From AP-15 sp963814805 (lineage in GTDB: Bacteria > Pseudomonadota > Alphaproteobacteria > ATCC43930 > CGMCC-115725), in assembly GCA_963814805.1 (NCBI GenBank), contig CAWFER010000033.1, positions 62,001 to 126,000 of the forward strand: a stretch of DNA of 64,000 bases, in the 5' to 3' direction. The position numbers and the translations under genes are program-made. How positions within the stretch are numbered: position 1 is the first letter of the stretch; the number at the start of each line of letters is the position of its first letter. Under the pieces are notes generated by a model that ran no database searches, was not told the origin of the DNA, and saw only the letters and a list, made by a program, of their open reading frames with translations. Shown in pieces: positions 18,886 to 28,280 of this stretch.

Positions 18886-18967
18886 CGGCGGACACCCGAC
18901 CATCGCCGCGCAGATCGCCGACACTCTGACCGCCGGCGCGGTCGCGATCCTCGGCGCCGCCGAGCCG

Positions 18968-19741
18968 ATGGCCAAGGTCGCGGCCAGCCGGGCGCTGGCG
19001 GCGGCCTGGACCGCGGGAACCTTGCCGCTCGGCGATGGGGCGCCGCCATCGCGCCCGGCGCGGCCTGAGCGCCCGGTGCTGCGCCCGCCGCGCCAGATGG
19101 CAAAGCGCCGGAATTTCGGCTCGCTGGCCGGGCGCATCGCGCTCGTGCACGCCCTCGCCCACATTGAATTGAACGCGATCGACCTCGGCTGGGACATCAT
19201 CGCGCGCTTTGCCGGGGCGCGCTTTGCCGGCACGGCCTTGCCGCGCGGCTTTTTCGACGATTGGGTCGCCGTCGCCGCCGAGGAGGCCGACCATTTCGCG
19301 CTGCTGGCGGCGCGGCTCGCCGAGTTCGGCGCCGATTACGGCGATCTGCCGGCCCATGACGGGCTGTGGGAAGCGGCGGCGGCGACCGAAGGTGACCTGC
19401 TGGCGCGGCTCGCGGTCGTGCCGTTGGTGCTCGAAGCGCGCGGGCTCGACGTGACCCCGCAGATGGCCGAGCGCCTCGAACGCGCCGGCGACGCGCCGAG
19501 TGCGGCGCTGCTGCGCTACATCTATCGCCAGGAGATCGGGCACGTGGCGGTCGGAGTGCGCTGGTTCGAGCGGCTCTGCCGCGACCGCGGCCTCGCCCCG
19601 CAGGAAGTCTTTCGCGACCGCGTCCGGCGCTGCTTCAAGGGCGAGTTGAAGCCTCCTTTCAACCACGCCGCGCGCGCCGCCGCCGGCTTCCCGGCCGGCT
19701 ATTACGAAGCACGCTGCGCCGAAGCTACGGACAAAGGCTGA
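18968..19741 (+). CDS. DUF455 ferritin-like family protein
   Basis: A helical ferritin-like protein of unknown role. The metal-ligand pattern is seen in HALAHIELNAIDLGWDI (E-x-x-H type), EEADHFALLAARL and YRQEIGHVAVGVRWF, consistent with a di-iron site. Conserved tail: 'CFKGELKPPFNHAARAAAGF'. Protein-like sequence in this frame continues upstream to about 18,899 (TIAAQIADTL and on), where family members also have residues, but I find no ATG, GTG or TTG there. The true start may use an unusual codon or be hidden by a sequence error. Confidence 0.82.
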   Translation: MAKVAASRALAAAWTAGTLPLGDGAPPSRPARPERPVLRPPRQMAKRRNFGSLAGRIALVHALAHIELNAIDLGWDIIARFAGARFAGTALPRGFFDDWVAVAAEEADHFALLAARLAEFGADYGDLPAHDGLWEAAAATEGDLLARLAVVPLVLEARGLDVTPQMAERLERAGDAPSAALLRYIYRQEIGHVAVGVRWFERLCRDRGLAPQEVFRDRVRRCFKGELKPPFNHAARAAAGFPAGYYEARCAEATDKG

Positions 19742-20923
19742 CTATTCCGCGGGGCCGGTCCTGATCGCCGCCGCGCGCTGCTGCTGCTGTGCGGCGGGGT
19801 TGGTCAGCAGGCGGCGCTCGGCTTCCTCACTGACCACCCGGGCGAGATCGGGCTGACGCCCAAGCAGCTGGCGAAAATCGACGATGTCCAAGATCAGCAA
19901 GGTGCAGGGCTCCAAGGCGACGATCGTCGCGTTGCGCGGCTCGCCGGTCAACAGCGCGATCTCGCCGAAGAATTCCCCCGGCCCGAGGCGAACCGTCCCC
20001 GGCCGCAGCCGCACCTCGACCTCGCCCGAGGCGATGAAATACATGCTTTCGCCGGCCTCGCCGCGGCGCACGATCACGGCGCGCGCCGGGTAATCGCGCG
20101 GCCGCAGCAGGCGCGCCACGTCGGCGATGACCGAGGCTCCGACATCTTTGAAGAATGGCACCTTGGCGACAAGGTCCCAGGTGCGCAGAAATTCGCGCCG
20201 CCGCAGCTCTTCGGCGTAGCCGGTCGCCAGAATGCCGGCCCATAGCGCGAATACCAGGATACCGGAAACCATGACCACCCCGGCCAGAATCCGCCCGAGC
20301 GGGGTTATCGGGGTAACGTCGCCGTAGCCGGTCGTGGTCAGGGTCACGATCGCCCACCACAGCGCCAGCGGGATCGAGCCGAACAATTCGGGCTGGGCGT
20401 TGCGTTCGAGCAGATAGGCGAGGCTGGCGGCGGCCAGCAGCACAATGCCGAAACCCAACAGCACCGAGAGCAGAGCGTGGCGGGCGCGGCTGATCACCCG
20501 CTGCAGGCTCGCCAGCCCCGGCGCGTAGCGCACCGGCTTGAACACCCAGACGATACCGTAGAGGCTGGCGAATCTGGGATTGAACACGACATCGAGGACG
20601 CCGGGAAGCGCGCCGAGGAAATCGACGATCCCGCCGGCCGAGACCGCCCAGGCGAGCCTTGCCCGCCATCCGCCGCGGTAGGCGCCGGGCGCGCCCGGAG
20701 CGGCGAGAAGCCGCAGCACGTATTCGACAAAGAAGAACGCGCAGGCGACCTGAAAGCCGATGTCGAGCGCCCGGGAATAGGCCTGTCGCCACGTCGCCAC
20801 GGTGTCGGCGAGCATGATGGCGATGCCGGCCGCGACCATCGCGTGATGCACGGCCCGAAAGGTCCGGGCCGGTCCGCCGGGGATTTCCGGCTGCAGGGTC
20901 CGGTAGACGCGCTCCCAGCTCAT
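19742..20923 (-). CDS. Cyclic nucleotide-gated K+ channel (six-TM plus cNMP-binding domain)
   Basis: A 393-residue inner-membrane channel like MlotiK1. Hydrophobic segments S1-S6 run through about residue 235. The selectivity filter is TTTGYGD (about 196-202), K+-selective in type. The C-terminal cyclic-nucleotide-binding domain (about 260-370) has the phosphate-binding cassette FFGEIALLTGEPRNATI, with the Glu and Arg that hold the cNMP ribose and phosphate. S4 has few Arg residues, so strong voltage sensing is unlikely. ATG 20923 (MSWERVYR) is preferred to upstream starts. Divergent from the CapD-type gene; no cyclase lies nearby. Confidence 0.88.
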   Translation of the reverse strand: MSWERVYRTLQPEIPGGPARTFRAVHHAMVAAGIAIMLADTVATWRQAYSRALDIGFQVACAFFFVEYVLRLLAAPGAPGAYRGGWRARLAWAVSAGGIVDFLGALPGVLDVVFNPRFASLYGIVWVFKPVRYAPGLASLQRVISRARHALLSVLLGFGIVLLAAASLAYLLERNAQPELFGSIPLALWWAIVTLTTTGYGDVTPITPLGRILAGVVMVSGILVFALWAGILATGYAEELRRREFLRTWDLVAKVPFFKDVGASVIADVARLLRPRDYPARAVIVRRGEAGESMYFIASGEVEVRLRPGTVRLGPGEFFGEIALLTGEPRNATIVALEPCTLLILDIVDFRQLLGRQPDLARVVSEEAERRLLTNPAAQQQQRAAAIRTGPAE

Positions 20924-21091
20924 GCACTCATTGTAGAGGCGGTGCGGCGCCGCCGAAATAGATCGCCATCGAGCCGTGCTGCGGTCATTGTTCGACGCGG
21001 CGCCGAAAACCGACTGGCCGAACCGATGGCGCTGCCTTGTTGCGACCAAGCGATCTTTCGCATTCGGGGGGTTTCCTGTTATAGGGGCCGG

Positions 21092-23051
21092 GTGGCGCTC
21101 TTCCCGAACAACCGGCGAGCCCTATTCGCCTTCGCTCACGACACCGCGATGGCGGCGCTGTCGATCGTGCTGTCGCTGTATCTGCGCCTCGGCAGCGACG
21201 TCCTTCATTACCAGCCGCGGCTGAGCGCGATTTATACGGTCAGCTTCACCGCGATCGCGGCGGGCGTGTTCCTGCTGACCGGGCTCTACCGCGGCATCTG
21301 GCGCTACGCCTCGCTGCCCGATCTGTTCAACATCGCCCGCGCGGTTAGTCTGACGGATCTGGTGTTTCTGCCGGCGATGTTTGTCGTGACCCGGCTCGAA
21401 GCGCTGCCGCGCTCGACCCTCTTGATCGACTGGTTCGTCCTGGTGGCGCTGCTGGGCGCGCCGCGTCTGGCCTACCGGCTGTTCAAGGACCGCGGCCTCG
21501 ATCACGTTCTCGAACGCGCCAAACATCGCAGCGTGCCGGTGCTGCTGATCAGCGCCAAGGACGGCGCCGACACCTTTATCCGCGAGATGATCCGCGATCC
21601 GCGCGCCTTCTATCGGGTGGTCGGCGTGCTCGCCGATACGCCCTCGCGCGTCGGCCGCGAAATCTGCCGGGTTCCGGTGCTCGGCACGATCAATTCGCTC
21701 GAAACCGTGGTCGCGCGGCTGGATCGCCGCGGCAAGCGCCCGCAAAAGCTGATCATCACCGCGCAGAACCTGTCGGGCGACCAGGTGCGCCGGCTGCTCG
21801 ACCGCGCCGAGGCGCTGGCGATCCCGCTGGCCCGGCTGCCGAAGCTGACCGATTTCCAGCGCAACCTCGACAATCCCGAGCGCGCGCTCGAGCCGATCGC
21901 GCTCGAGGATCTGTTGGGCCGGCCGCAGGCGGTGCTCGATCGCGAGGGCATGGCGCGGCTCATCCGCGGGCGGCGCGTGCTGATCACCGGCGCCGGCGGC
22001 ACGATCGGCGCCGAGCTCGCCCGCCAGATCGCCGCGTTCTCGCCGGGCCGGCTGGTGCTGCTCGACAACAGCGAGTACGCGCTCTACCTGATCGACCTTG
22101 AATTGCGCGAGCGGTTCTTGTCGCTGGGCCAGGTGCCGCTATTGCGCGACGTGCGCGAGCGCGGCCAGGTCGATGCGGTCATCGCCGCCGAACGCCCGGA
22201 AATCCTGTTTCACGCGGCGGCCTTGAAGCACCTGCCGATGGTCGAGGCCAACCCGATCGAGGGGGTGCTGACCAACATCGCCGGCAGCCGCAACGTCGCC
22301 GAGGCGGCGCGCGCGTTCGGCGTCGGCGGTCGTGGTCATGATCTCGACCGACAAGGCGGTCAACCCGTCGAGCGTGATGGGCGCCACCAAGCGCCTCGCC
22401 GAAAGCTTTTGCCAGGCGCTCGACTTGCACCAGGCGCGCCAGGCCGCGGCCGGCGCCCGCTATGTCACGGTGCGGTTCGGCAATGTCTTGGGCTCGACCG
22501 GGTCGGTCGTGCCATTGTTCGCGCGCCAGCTGGCGGCGGGCGGGCCGCTGACCGTCACCCACCCCGAGGTCACCCGGTTTTTCATGACCGTGCGCGAGGC
22601 GGTCGAGCTGGTGCTGCAAGCGGCCGCCCTGCCGCCCGCTGACGAGGCGCCGCAAGCCAATGGGGCGCGGCAGGAACGCGGCAAGATCTGCGTCCTCGAC
22701 ATGGGCGAGCCGGTCAAGATCGTCGATCTGGCGCGGCAGATGATCCGCCTCGCCGGGCTGCGCCCCGACCGCGACATCGAGATCGAATTCACCGGCTTGC
22801 GGCCCGGCGAAAAGCTCAACGAGGAGCTGTTCCATCGGGCCGAGCCGCTGATCCCGACCAGGAGCCCGGCGATTCGCCTGGCCGCCCCGCGCACCGCCGA
22901 CTACGCGATGCTGGCCCGCTCGATCGATGAATTGGAGGAGCACGCCCGCGCCCGCCGCGAGGAACGCATGCTCCAGCTCCTCGAACGCCTGGTCCCCGAA
23001 TACCGCCGCAGCGCCTCCGGCCCGAGCGCCGCAATCGCCTCGCGCAGCTGA
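21092..23051 (+). CDS. CapD/FlaA1/PglF-type nucleotide-sugar 4,6-dehydratase (membrane), one frame change
   Basis: Polysaccharide biosynthesis protein of the UDP-GlcNAc C6-dehydratase type. The N-terminal third has four hydrophobic helices (about residues 10-125), then a CoA-binding-like Rossmann domain (about 140-280), then the SDR domain with ITGAGGTIGAELARQ and AALKHLPMVEANP. The second part begins VVMISTDKAVNPSSVMGATK, the STDK and MGATK signature of this subfamily in place of YxxxK. The frame changes from 2 to 3 near 22,325 (an extra base just before MISTDKA). Without it the protein is about 652 residues, the normal size. GTG 21092 is preceded by AGGGG. It would make an early intermediate for surface glycans. 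Confidence 0.86.
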
Positions 23052-23067
23052 CCCGGCGGCCGCCGGC

Positions 23068-23448
23068 TCACGACCGCGCGGGTTCGCGGGTCAGGCCGTT
23101 GGCGGCCAAGGCTTGGAGGTAGGCGCTCCAGCGCTGGTCGTGCTCGAGGCCGAGCTGGTGCAGATAGCTCCAGGAATAGATGCCGGTGTCATGCAGGTCG
23201 TCGAAGAGGATGCGCACCGCGTAATTGCCGACCGGCTCGAGCCCGATGATCCCGACATGGGCGCGGCCGGGGACCAAGGTCTTCTGCCCTGGCCCGTGTC
23301 CCTGCACCTCGGCCGACGGGCTTTCGACCCGCAGATACTCGGCCGGCAGGCGAAACCGGCTGCCGTCGTCAAAGCTGATTTCGAGGAGCTTCTCCGCCTG
23401 TTTGAGCCGCAGCTCGACCGGCCAGCGCGCAGCCCCCGAGGCGCTCAT
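23068..23448 (-). CDS. DUF971 (gamma-butyrobetaine hydroxylase-like N-terminal domain) protein
   Basis: A 126-residue protein with LRLKQAEKLLEISFDDGSRF, LPAEYLRVESPSAEVQGHG and DLHDTGIYSWSYLHQLG, the DUF971 pattern. In other bacteria the stand-alone domain is linked to iron-sulfur or Mrp-type factors, but its role here is unproven. It is the last gene of a minus-strand run (CnoX-like, LON-domain, Trm112-like, DUF971) with short gaps, suggesting one operon. Confidence 0.85.
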   Translation of the reverse strand: MSASGAARWPVELRLKQAEKLLEISFDDGSRFRLPAEYLRVESPSAEVQGHGPGQKTLVPGRAHVGIIGLEPVGNYAVRILFDDLHDTGIYSWSYLHQLGLEHDQRWSAYLQALAANGLTREPARS

Positions 23449-23466
23449 TTGCGAACTCCCGGCCGC

Positions 23467-23685
23467 TCAGCCGGGAGGCAGGCGCTTGGTCGCTGCCTCG
23501 TCGTCGCGCAACGGCCGCGCCTCGTCGACCAGCATGATCGGGATGCCGTCGCGGATCGGGTAGGCGAGCCCGGCCTCCTCGCTGATTAGCTCCTGCGCCT
23601 CGCGGTCGTAGCGCAGCGGTCCCTTGGTCAACGGGCAGACCAGGATCTCCAACAGCTTGGGATCGATTTCCGAGGCGCCGTCCAT
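23467..23685 (-). CDS. Trm112 family protein
   Basis: A 72-residue small protein with IDPKLLEILVCPLTKGPL and AYPIRDGIPIMLVDEAR, the conserved halves of the Trm112/YcaR fold. Only one Cys is kept in the N-terminal part, as is usual in proteobacteria, so zinc binding is unlikely. Eukaryotic and archaeal Trm112 activates methyltransferases; the bacterial role is less clear. The genes on either side are 18 and 28 bases away on the same strand. Confidence 0.9.
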   Translation of the reverse strand: MDGASEIDPKLLEILVCPLTKGPLRYDREAQELISEEAGLAYPIRDGIPIMLVDEARPLRDDEAATKRLPPG

Positions 23686-23713
23686 GGGTTCCTCCGCCGA
23701 ACCGGGGACAAGT

Positions 23714-24370
23714 TCAGTGCCGGGCGTCGCCGCCGCCGGAACGGTCGAGCACCGCCATCTCGACGATCGCGGTCAGCAGCTGGGCCCGCGCCTCGAGGTC
23801 GGAGGCTTCGAGCAGCGCCTGCTTTTCGCTCGGCTCGAACGGGCAGACCATCGCCACCGAAGTGATCAGCCGCTCGCCCGGCACCGAGCCGATCGCATCC
23901 CATTCGGCCTTGATCTGGTGCCGGTCGAAATAGGCGCGCAGTCCGCGGATCAGCCGCTCGCGGTCAAACCCCGGCTCGCGCACGTTGCGCAAATCGCCGG
24001 CGAATTCGTCCCAGCGCGGCACCACCCGGCGATAGCCGTCCTTGAGCGGTAGCTCCTCGGCGATGCGAAACCGGCACAGCCCGGTCAGCGCCAGCAGATA
24101 GCGCCCGTCCTCGGTTTCGGAAAACGAGGTGATCCGGCCGGCGCACCCGGTCGGGTAGACCGGCGGATTGCCGAACAAGGGCTGATGCGGGTCGCTCGGC
24201 TGAACCATGCCGATCAGGCGGTCGCCGGCCAGCGCGTCGCGGGTCATCGCCAGATAGCGGGGCTCGAAGATGTTGAGCGGCAGCTGGCCGCGCGGCAAGA
24301 GCAGCACGCCGGGCAGCGGAAAGATCGGCAGGGTCTCGCACAGCGCAGCGACGCCGGGGCGCTCGCTCAT
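23714..24370 (-). CDS. LON substrate-binding domain protein (no protease)
   Basis: A 218-residue protein made only of the N-terminal LON domain: LPIFPLPGVLLLPRGQLPLN, then IFEPRYLAMTRDAL and a helical bundle (about 115-205). No AAA+ or Ser-Lys protease domain follows. Stand-alone LON domains are common in alphaproteobacteria next to thioredoxin/CnoX and Trm112 genes, as here. The function is not established. Confidence 0.88.
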   Translation of the reverse strand: MSERPGVAALCETLPIFPLPGVLLLPRGQLPLNIFEPRYLAMTRDALAGDRLIGMVQPSDPHQPLFGNPPVYPTGCAGRITSFSETEDGRYLLALTGLCRFRIAEELPLKDGYRRVVPRWDEFAGDLRNVREPGFDRERLIRGLRAYFDRHQIKAEWDAIGSVPGERLITSVAMVCPFEPSEKQALLEASDLEARAQLLTAIVEMAVLDRSGGGDARH

Positions 24371-24382
24371 CGGCTTCCTCCC

Positions 24383-24433
24383 TCACCAGAACATCGGCTT
24401 CACGAGAACATCAGCCTCACGAGAACATCAGCG
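24383..24433. repeat. Three 17-bp tandem copies across the stop codon of the CnoX-like gene
   Basis: Units 24383-24399, 24400-24416 and 24417-24433 share TCAC-AGAACATC plus a GC-rich end; units 2 and 3 differ only at the last base. The gene's stop codon (24417-24419 on minus) is the first triplet of unit 3, so units 1 and 2 are untranslated copies of the gene's last codons. The pattern suggests slippage duplication at the 3' end. Confidence 0.8.
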
Positions 24434-25328
24434 ACGACAGCCGCCGACGCCCGCTCAGGGTCAGCGGGTCGGCGCCGCCCATCGCCTCGAAGAATTTGAC
24501 CAGCTGCTTGCGCGCCGCCTGGTCGTTCCACTCGCGGTCGCGCTTGAACAGGCCCAGCAGCTCGTCGATCGCCGCTTCCCGCTCGCCGCTGCCGAACAAG
24601 GCCGTCGCCAGTTCGAGACGGGCCTCGTGATCGTCGGCATTTTTGGCGAGCCGCGCCCGCAGCTTGCCGGCCGAGCCCATCGCCTTCTGCGCCTGCTCGG
24701 CGAGATCGAGCGCGGTGCGGGCCGCGACGATTTCGCCGTGTTTGGAGTCCTCCTTGGCCACCCGGTCGAGAGCCTGGCGCGCCTTCGCCAGATCGCCCCG
24801 GGCGATCATCGCGCGGGCGAGTCCGGCCAGCGCTTCGACATTTGCGGGCTCGCGCTCCAGGATCTGCGCATAAAGCGCGCCGGCGGTGGCAGGGTCGCCG
24901 GCCTGCAATGCCTCCTTGGCCATCGCCATCGCTTCCTCGACCGGCGAGGGGCCGCCGCCCTTGCCGCCGCTGACGCGCTGGACGAACTGCTTGACCTGGC
25001 TCTCCGGCAGCGCGCCGACAAAGCCGTCGACCGGCCTGCCGTCTTTGAAGGCATAGACCGCCGGGATCGACTGCACGCGCATCTGCTGCGCGATCTCCGG
25101 GTTTTCGTCGATGTTGAGCTTGACCATGCGCACGGCGCCATTGGCGGCGCGCACGGTCTTTTCCAGGATCGGGCCGAGCTGCCGGCACGGGCCGCACCAG
25201 GGCGCCCAGAAATCGACGATCACCGGGGTTTCGAACGAGTTGTCGACGACCTCGGTCATGAACGTGGCGGTGGTGACGTCTCTGACGGGGACGGCGGCAG
25301 CACCGCCGATCAACGATTCGCTCGGCAT
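24417..25328 (-). CDS. Thioredoxin-TPR protein of the CnoX/YbbN type
   Basis: Chaperone-linked thioredoxin fold protein, 303 residues. The thioredoxin domain (about 15-125) holds a full WCGPC active site in FWAPWCGPCRQL and the cis-Pro segment VQSIPAVYAFKDG. The second half is four TPR-like helical pairs (AGDPATAGALYAQILEREPA and on). E. coli CnoX hands oxidised clients to GroEL; the intact CXXC means this one may also be a working oxidoreductase. ATG 25328 (MPSESLIGG) is the best start. The gene leads the minus-strand operon down to DUF971. Confidence 0.87.
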   Translation of the reverse strand: MPSESLIGGAAAVPVRDVTTATFMTEVVDNSFETPVIVDFWAPWCGPCRQLGPILEKTVRAANGAVRMVKLNIDENPEIAQQMRVQSIPAVYAFKDGRPVDGFVGALPESQVKQFVQRVSGGKGGGPSPVEEAMAMAKEALQAGDPATAGALYAQILEREPANVEALAGLARAMIARGDLAKARQALDRVAKEDSKHGEIVAARTALDLAEQAQKAMGSAGKLRARLAKNADDHEARLELATALFGSGEREAAIDELLGLFKRDREWNDQAARKQLVKFFEAMGGADPLTLSGRRRLSSLMFS

Positions 25329-25549
25329 CGCTTCCCTCTTCCGGTTCAGCTGACAACATGGCCGCGCGGCGCGGCGAAGACAAGCGCTGCGCCGCAACCC
25401 TCATTCCCGGCCAGCCGTTTGGGATTTATGTCGGTCTGGATGGAGGTCATTGATTTCGTGTTTGTTCCGAGGAGATGGCAAGCATCCCCGGCCGGGCGCG
25501 GGCGAACGAGATTGGCCGACCGTCCGGATTTCGAGATCGCCGTTGCCGG

Positions 25550-26215
25550 CTAATTCCCGAGATGCTTCGCAAGAAACGCCGTCGTCCGCTCCCAGGCCTG
25601 GTTGGCGCTGGCCACGTCGTAGGCCAGGCTGCGCTCGTTGAAAAAAGCGTGGGCGGCGTCGTAGCGGTAGATCTCGTGGCTGACGGCGGCGGCTTTCAGC
25701 GTCTTTTCGAGATCGTCGACCGCGGCGGGCGTGCACCAATCGTCCTTGTTGGCGAAATGGCCCTGGAACGGCGCCCGGATCTTGGCCGGGTCGGCGAATT
25801 CCTTGGGCGGGATGCCGTAAAAGCACACCGCCGCGTCGATGTCATGGACATGCACCGCAGCGGCGATGGTCAGCGCGCCGCCCATGCAGAAGCCGATGAC
25901 CGCGACCTTGTCGCTCTGCTTCTTCAATTCGAGCGCCGCGCCGCGCAGATCCTCGTGCGTGGCGTCGGCAAAATCGAGACCGCTCATCAAGTGGTTGGCT
26001 TCGTCCGGGGTGGTGACGACCTTACCCTGGTAGAGATCGGGCGCCAGCGCGTTGTAGCCGGCGCGGGCGAAGCGATCGGCCACCCCGCAGATCTGATCGT
26101 TGAGGCCCCACCACTCCTGAATGACGATAACGCCGGGCCGCCCGTGGCCGGCCATCGCCAGATAGCCCTTGGCCGCCACCCCGTCGGCGCGGGCGAAATC
26201 GGTCATCATACCCAT
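25550..26215 (-). CDS. Dienelactone hydrolase family protein
   Basis: An alpha/beta hydrolase of 221 residues. The nucleophile elbow is GFCMGG (Cys in place of Ser, as in dienelactone hydrolases); the Asp is in ANKDDWCTP and the His in DAAHAFFNE. IQEWWGLNDQICGVADRFAR is the conserved lid region. True dienelactone hydrolases open lactones in chlorocatechol degradation, but most genomic copies have unknown esters as substrate. It ends 15 bases after the start codon of... its own strand neighbour at 26231-27247, so both probably share a transcript. Confidence 0.88.
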   Translation of the reverse strand: MGMMTDFARADGVAAKGYLAMAGHGRPGVIVIQEWWGLNDQICGVADRFARAGYNALAPDLYQGKVVTTPDEANHLMSGLDFADATHEDLRGAALELKKQSDKVAVIGFCMGGALTIAAAVHVHDIDAAVCFYGIPPKEFADPAKIRAPFQGHFANKDDWCTPAAVDDLEKTLKAAAVSHEIYRYDAAHAFFNERSLAYDVASANQAWERTTAFLAKHLGN

Positions 26216-26230
26216 CGATGCTCCTCCTCT

Positions 26231-27247
26231 TCAGGCGTCGGCGAAAGCCGGCATCACCTCGTCGGTAAACAGCGCGATCGAGCGCACGGCCTCGTCATGG
26301 CTGATCGTGCCGAAGGCGAAATCGCAGACATAGTAGTTGACCCCGGTCGCCGCGATCTCGCCGGCGATATAATCTCTTACCTGGGCGGGCGTGCCGGCGA
26401 TCGCGTCGCCGTGCCGTTGCAGCTCGCCCCAGTCCTCGGGCAGGGCCGCTTCGAGCGGGAACGGCACGTTGTATTTGTGCCACAACTGTCCCATGTGACG
26501 CCGCCACGCCGGATAGCCGCGCCGCGCGGTGTCGAGCGCGTCCGCCTCGGTATCGGCGATGATGATGTGGCGATTGACCCCGAGCAGCGGCAATTTGTCC
26601 TTGGACCGGCCGAGCTTCTCCCATTCGCTCCGGTAGGCGGCAACGATGGCGCGCACCTGCTCGGGTGGCCGGCGGGCGACGATGTTGGCGGCGTTGGCTG
26701 CGGCCCACGGCACGCTCTCCGGCCGGCCGATGCCGTACCACAGCTCCGGATAAGGCTGCTGCACCGGCTTCATGACCATCGGCACATGGTCGAAATCGTA
26801 GAACTCGCCGTGATAGGTCAGCTCGTCCTCGGTCAAGCCAATGCGGATCACTTCGAACGCCTCGCGGAACTGCGCCGCCCCCTTGGCGAAGTCGACGCCG
26901 TAAAACCCGACCTCGACCGGCGAGATGCCGCGCCCGACCCCGTAGAGAAAGCGTCCGCCGCTCAACTGGTCGAGCATGCAGATCTCGTCGATCAGGCGCA
27001 GCGGGTGGTAGAGCGGCAACAGATAGACCATCGGACCAAAGCGCAGCCGCCGGGTGCGCTGCGCCACCGCCGACAGAAAGATGCCGGGCGACGGCGCGTA
27101 GCCCAAGGGCGTGTTGTGGTGCTCGGCCAGGTGATAGCCGTAGAACCCGGCGCGGTCATAGGCCTCGGCGAGCTTGAGCCGGTCCTCGAAATGCCGGGTC
27201 AGCGGCTGGCCGCTGTCGTCCAGATGGTCGAAGATCCCAAAACGCAT
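26231..27247 (-). CDS. LLM class flavin-dependent oxidoreductase (bacterial luciferase-like)
   Basis: TIM-barrel FMN monooxygenase family protein of 338 residues. MRFGIFDHLDDSGQPL, YGYHLAEHHNTPLGYAPSP and DQLSGGRFLYGVGRGISPVE are the standard conserved segments of the luciferase-like fold. Such enzymes oxidise small organics with FMNH2 supplied by a reductase; no reductase lies nearby. Start ATG 27247 is four codons inside a longer open frame and matches the family. It is upstream of the dienelactone hydrolase on the same strand (15-base gap), so both may handle one substrate. Confidence 0.87.
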   Translation of the reverse strand: MRFGIFDHLDDSGQPLTRHFEDRLKLAEAYDRAGFYGYHLAEHHNTPLGYAPSPGIFLSAVAQRTRRLRFGPMVYLLPLYHPLRLIDEICMLDQLSGGRFLYGVGRGISPVEVGFYGVDFAKGAAQFREAFEVIRIGLTEDELTYHGEFYDFDHVPMVMKPVQQPYPELWYGIGRPESVPWAAANAANIVARRPPEQVRAIVAAYRSEWEKLGRSKDKLPLLGVNRHIIIADTEADALDTARRGYPAWRRHMGQLWHKYNVPFPLEAALPEDWGELQRHGDAIAGTPAQVRDYIAGEIAATGVNYYVCDFAFGTISHDEAVRSIALFTDEVMPAFADA

Positions 27248-27254
27248 GTCGCTC

Positions 27255-27300
27255 CCCAATCTCTTTAGATCGATTTACCCAATCTCTTTAGATCGACTTA
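27255..27300. repeat. 23-bp tandem duplication upstream of the LLM oxidoreductase
   Basis: Two units, 27255-27277 and 27278-27300, differ at one position (GATTTA versus GACTTA near the end). The first copy starts eight bases before the gene's ATG on the minus strand, so the duplication lies in its leader. Each unit carries AAAGAGATTGGG on the minus strand. Confidence 0.85.
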
Positions 27301-27825
27301 CACTCGTCGCCGCACCTGTCTCGTCCTCCCGCGAAAGCGCATTGCTGTCCCTGATTTTGGGCGCGGGAAGAATGTGCACGGCGGACCCATTTTGGTTGTG
27401 GGGCAAAATCCTGTCGCCAACCATGATTTGGGGCCCGTCGCGCCGCCCATTGGTATTGCATTCCGCCGTTTGGTGGAACCGCCGGGAGCGGCGGTGCATT
27501 GGCCGGGGCGATGGCGACGATGTTTTCGTCTCCACCGCCGCCGGGCGCAGAGGCCCGCCGGCGGTGGATCGGTGGCGGTGATCGCCCAACGTCATGACGG
27601 CTGCTCGCTGGCCCAAAAATCGCGCCAACGCTCAGTTGGGGGCGACCAGAGACGGTTTTGCCGAGCCGGTTCCCGACCCGGCGGCGCGGTTTATTGGACG
27701 GCTGAGGGCGTAAACCTACAGCCGGTCGCGCAAATTTCTCCCAAAGCGAGACCAGCGCGCTGGTCTACCAAGCTGAGGTCGAAGGCCGCACCAGCCTTCC
27801 GGCGCACTGCGCATCTCTCAAACTC
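27301..27825. other. Intergenic region, no supported gene
   Basis: About 525 bases with long open frames on both strands (27275-27628 minus, 27374-27976 plus) that lack any recognisable motif and are Arg/Pro/Gly biased. I see no tRNA, no strong terminator and no coding signature. It may hold a decayed gene or an RNA that I cannot recognise. Confidence 0.4.
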
Positions 27826-28107
27826 TTATCGCGGTCGGCTATTCCCCTTTCGCTTCGGCGGGGCCGAGGCGACGCTGTCCGGCCGCGCCGCGGCCGCCTT
27901 GATCTCGGCTGCGGCGCGATGCCAATGGTCGATGTCCTTGCCGTGTGGCCGGCCTTCCTTCTCCCAGATCGCATAGGCGCGCTCGCGAATGGCCTCTTCG
28001 CCGGCCGGGCGCCCCTCGCTCGAGGCGATGGCGGCGACGACTTCGGGCTCGGTCTGCGCTGTCGTCGCGCTCGATGTCGGCCGTTCTTGGGTCTCCTTGT
28101 CGCTCAT
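27826..28107 (-). CDS. DUF2934 domain protein
   Basis: A 93-residue protein whose centre, AIRERAYAIWEKEGRPHGKD followed by IDHWHRAAAEI, is the DUF2934 signature. The ends are low complexity (Ala/Pro/Ser and a basic tail). DUF2934 proteins are short, frequent in Hyphomicrobiales and relatives, and of unknown function. ATG 28107 has GGAAGG about eight bases upstream; the longer frame starting at 28116 uses TTG. Confidence 0.82.
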   Translation of the reverse strand: MSDKETQERPTSSATTAQTEPEVVAAIASSEGRPAGEEAIRERAYAIWEKEGRPHGKDIDHWHRAAAEIKAAAARPDSVASAPPKRKGNSRPR

Positions 28108-28280
28108 GATCGCCAACCTTCCCCGACGCCGCCTGCCGGCGCTCCGGTCAGGTCAACGCCGCCCGCCACCCGATCGCTCCGTCGCATGACCGAGGCCATC
28201 GGGCGGCAGCCTGCAGCGACGAAACTCAAACCAATCCCGGCGTCGAGGCGATCGTGCGGCGCACGCTGCGCTTCGGTACT

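Noticed and set aside
27275..27976. Open frames on both strands between the LLM gene and DUF2934
   Set aside because: No motif, no RBS and Arg/Pro-biased composition; likely non-coding.
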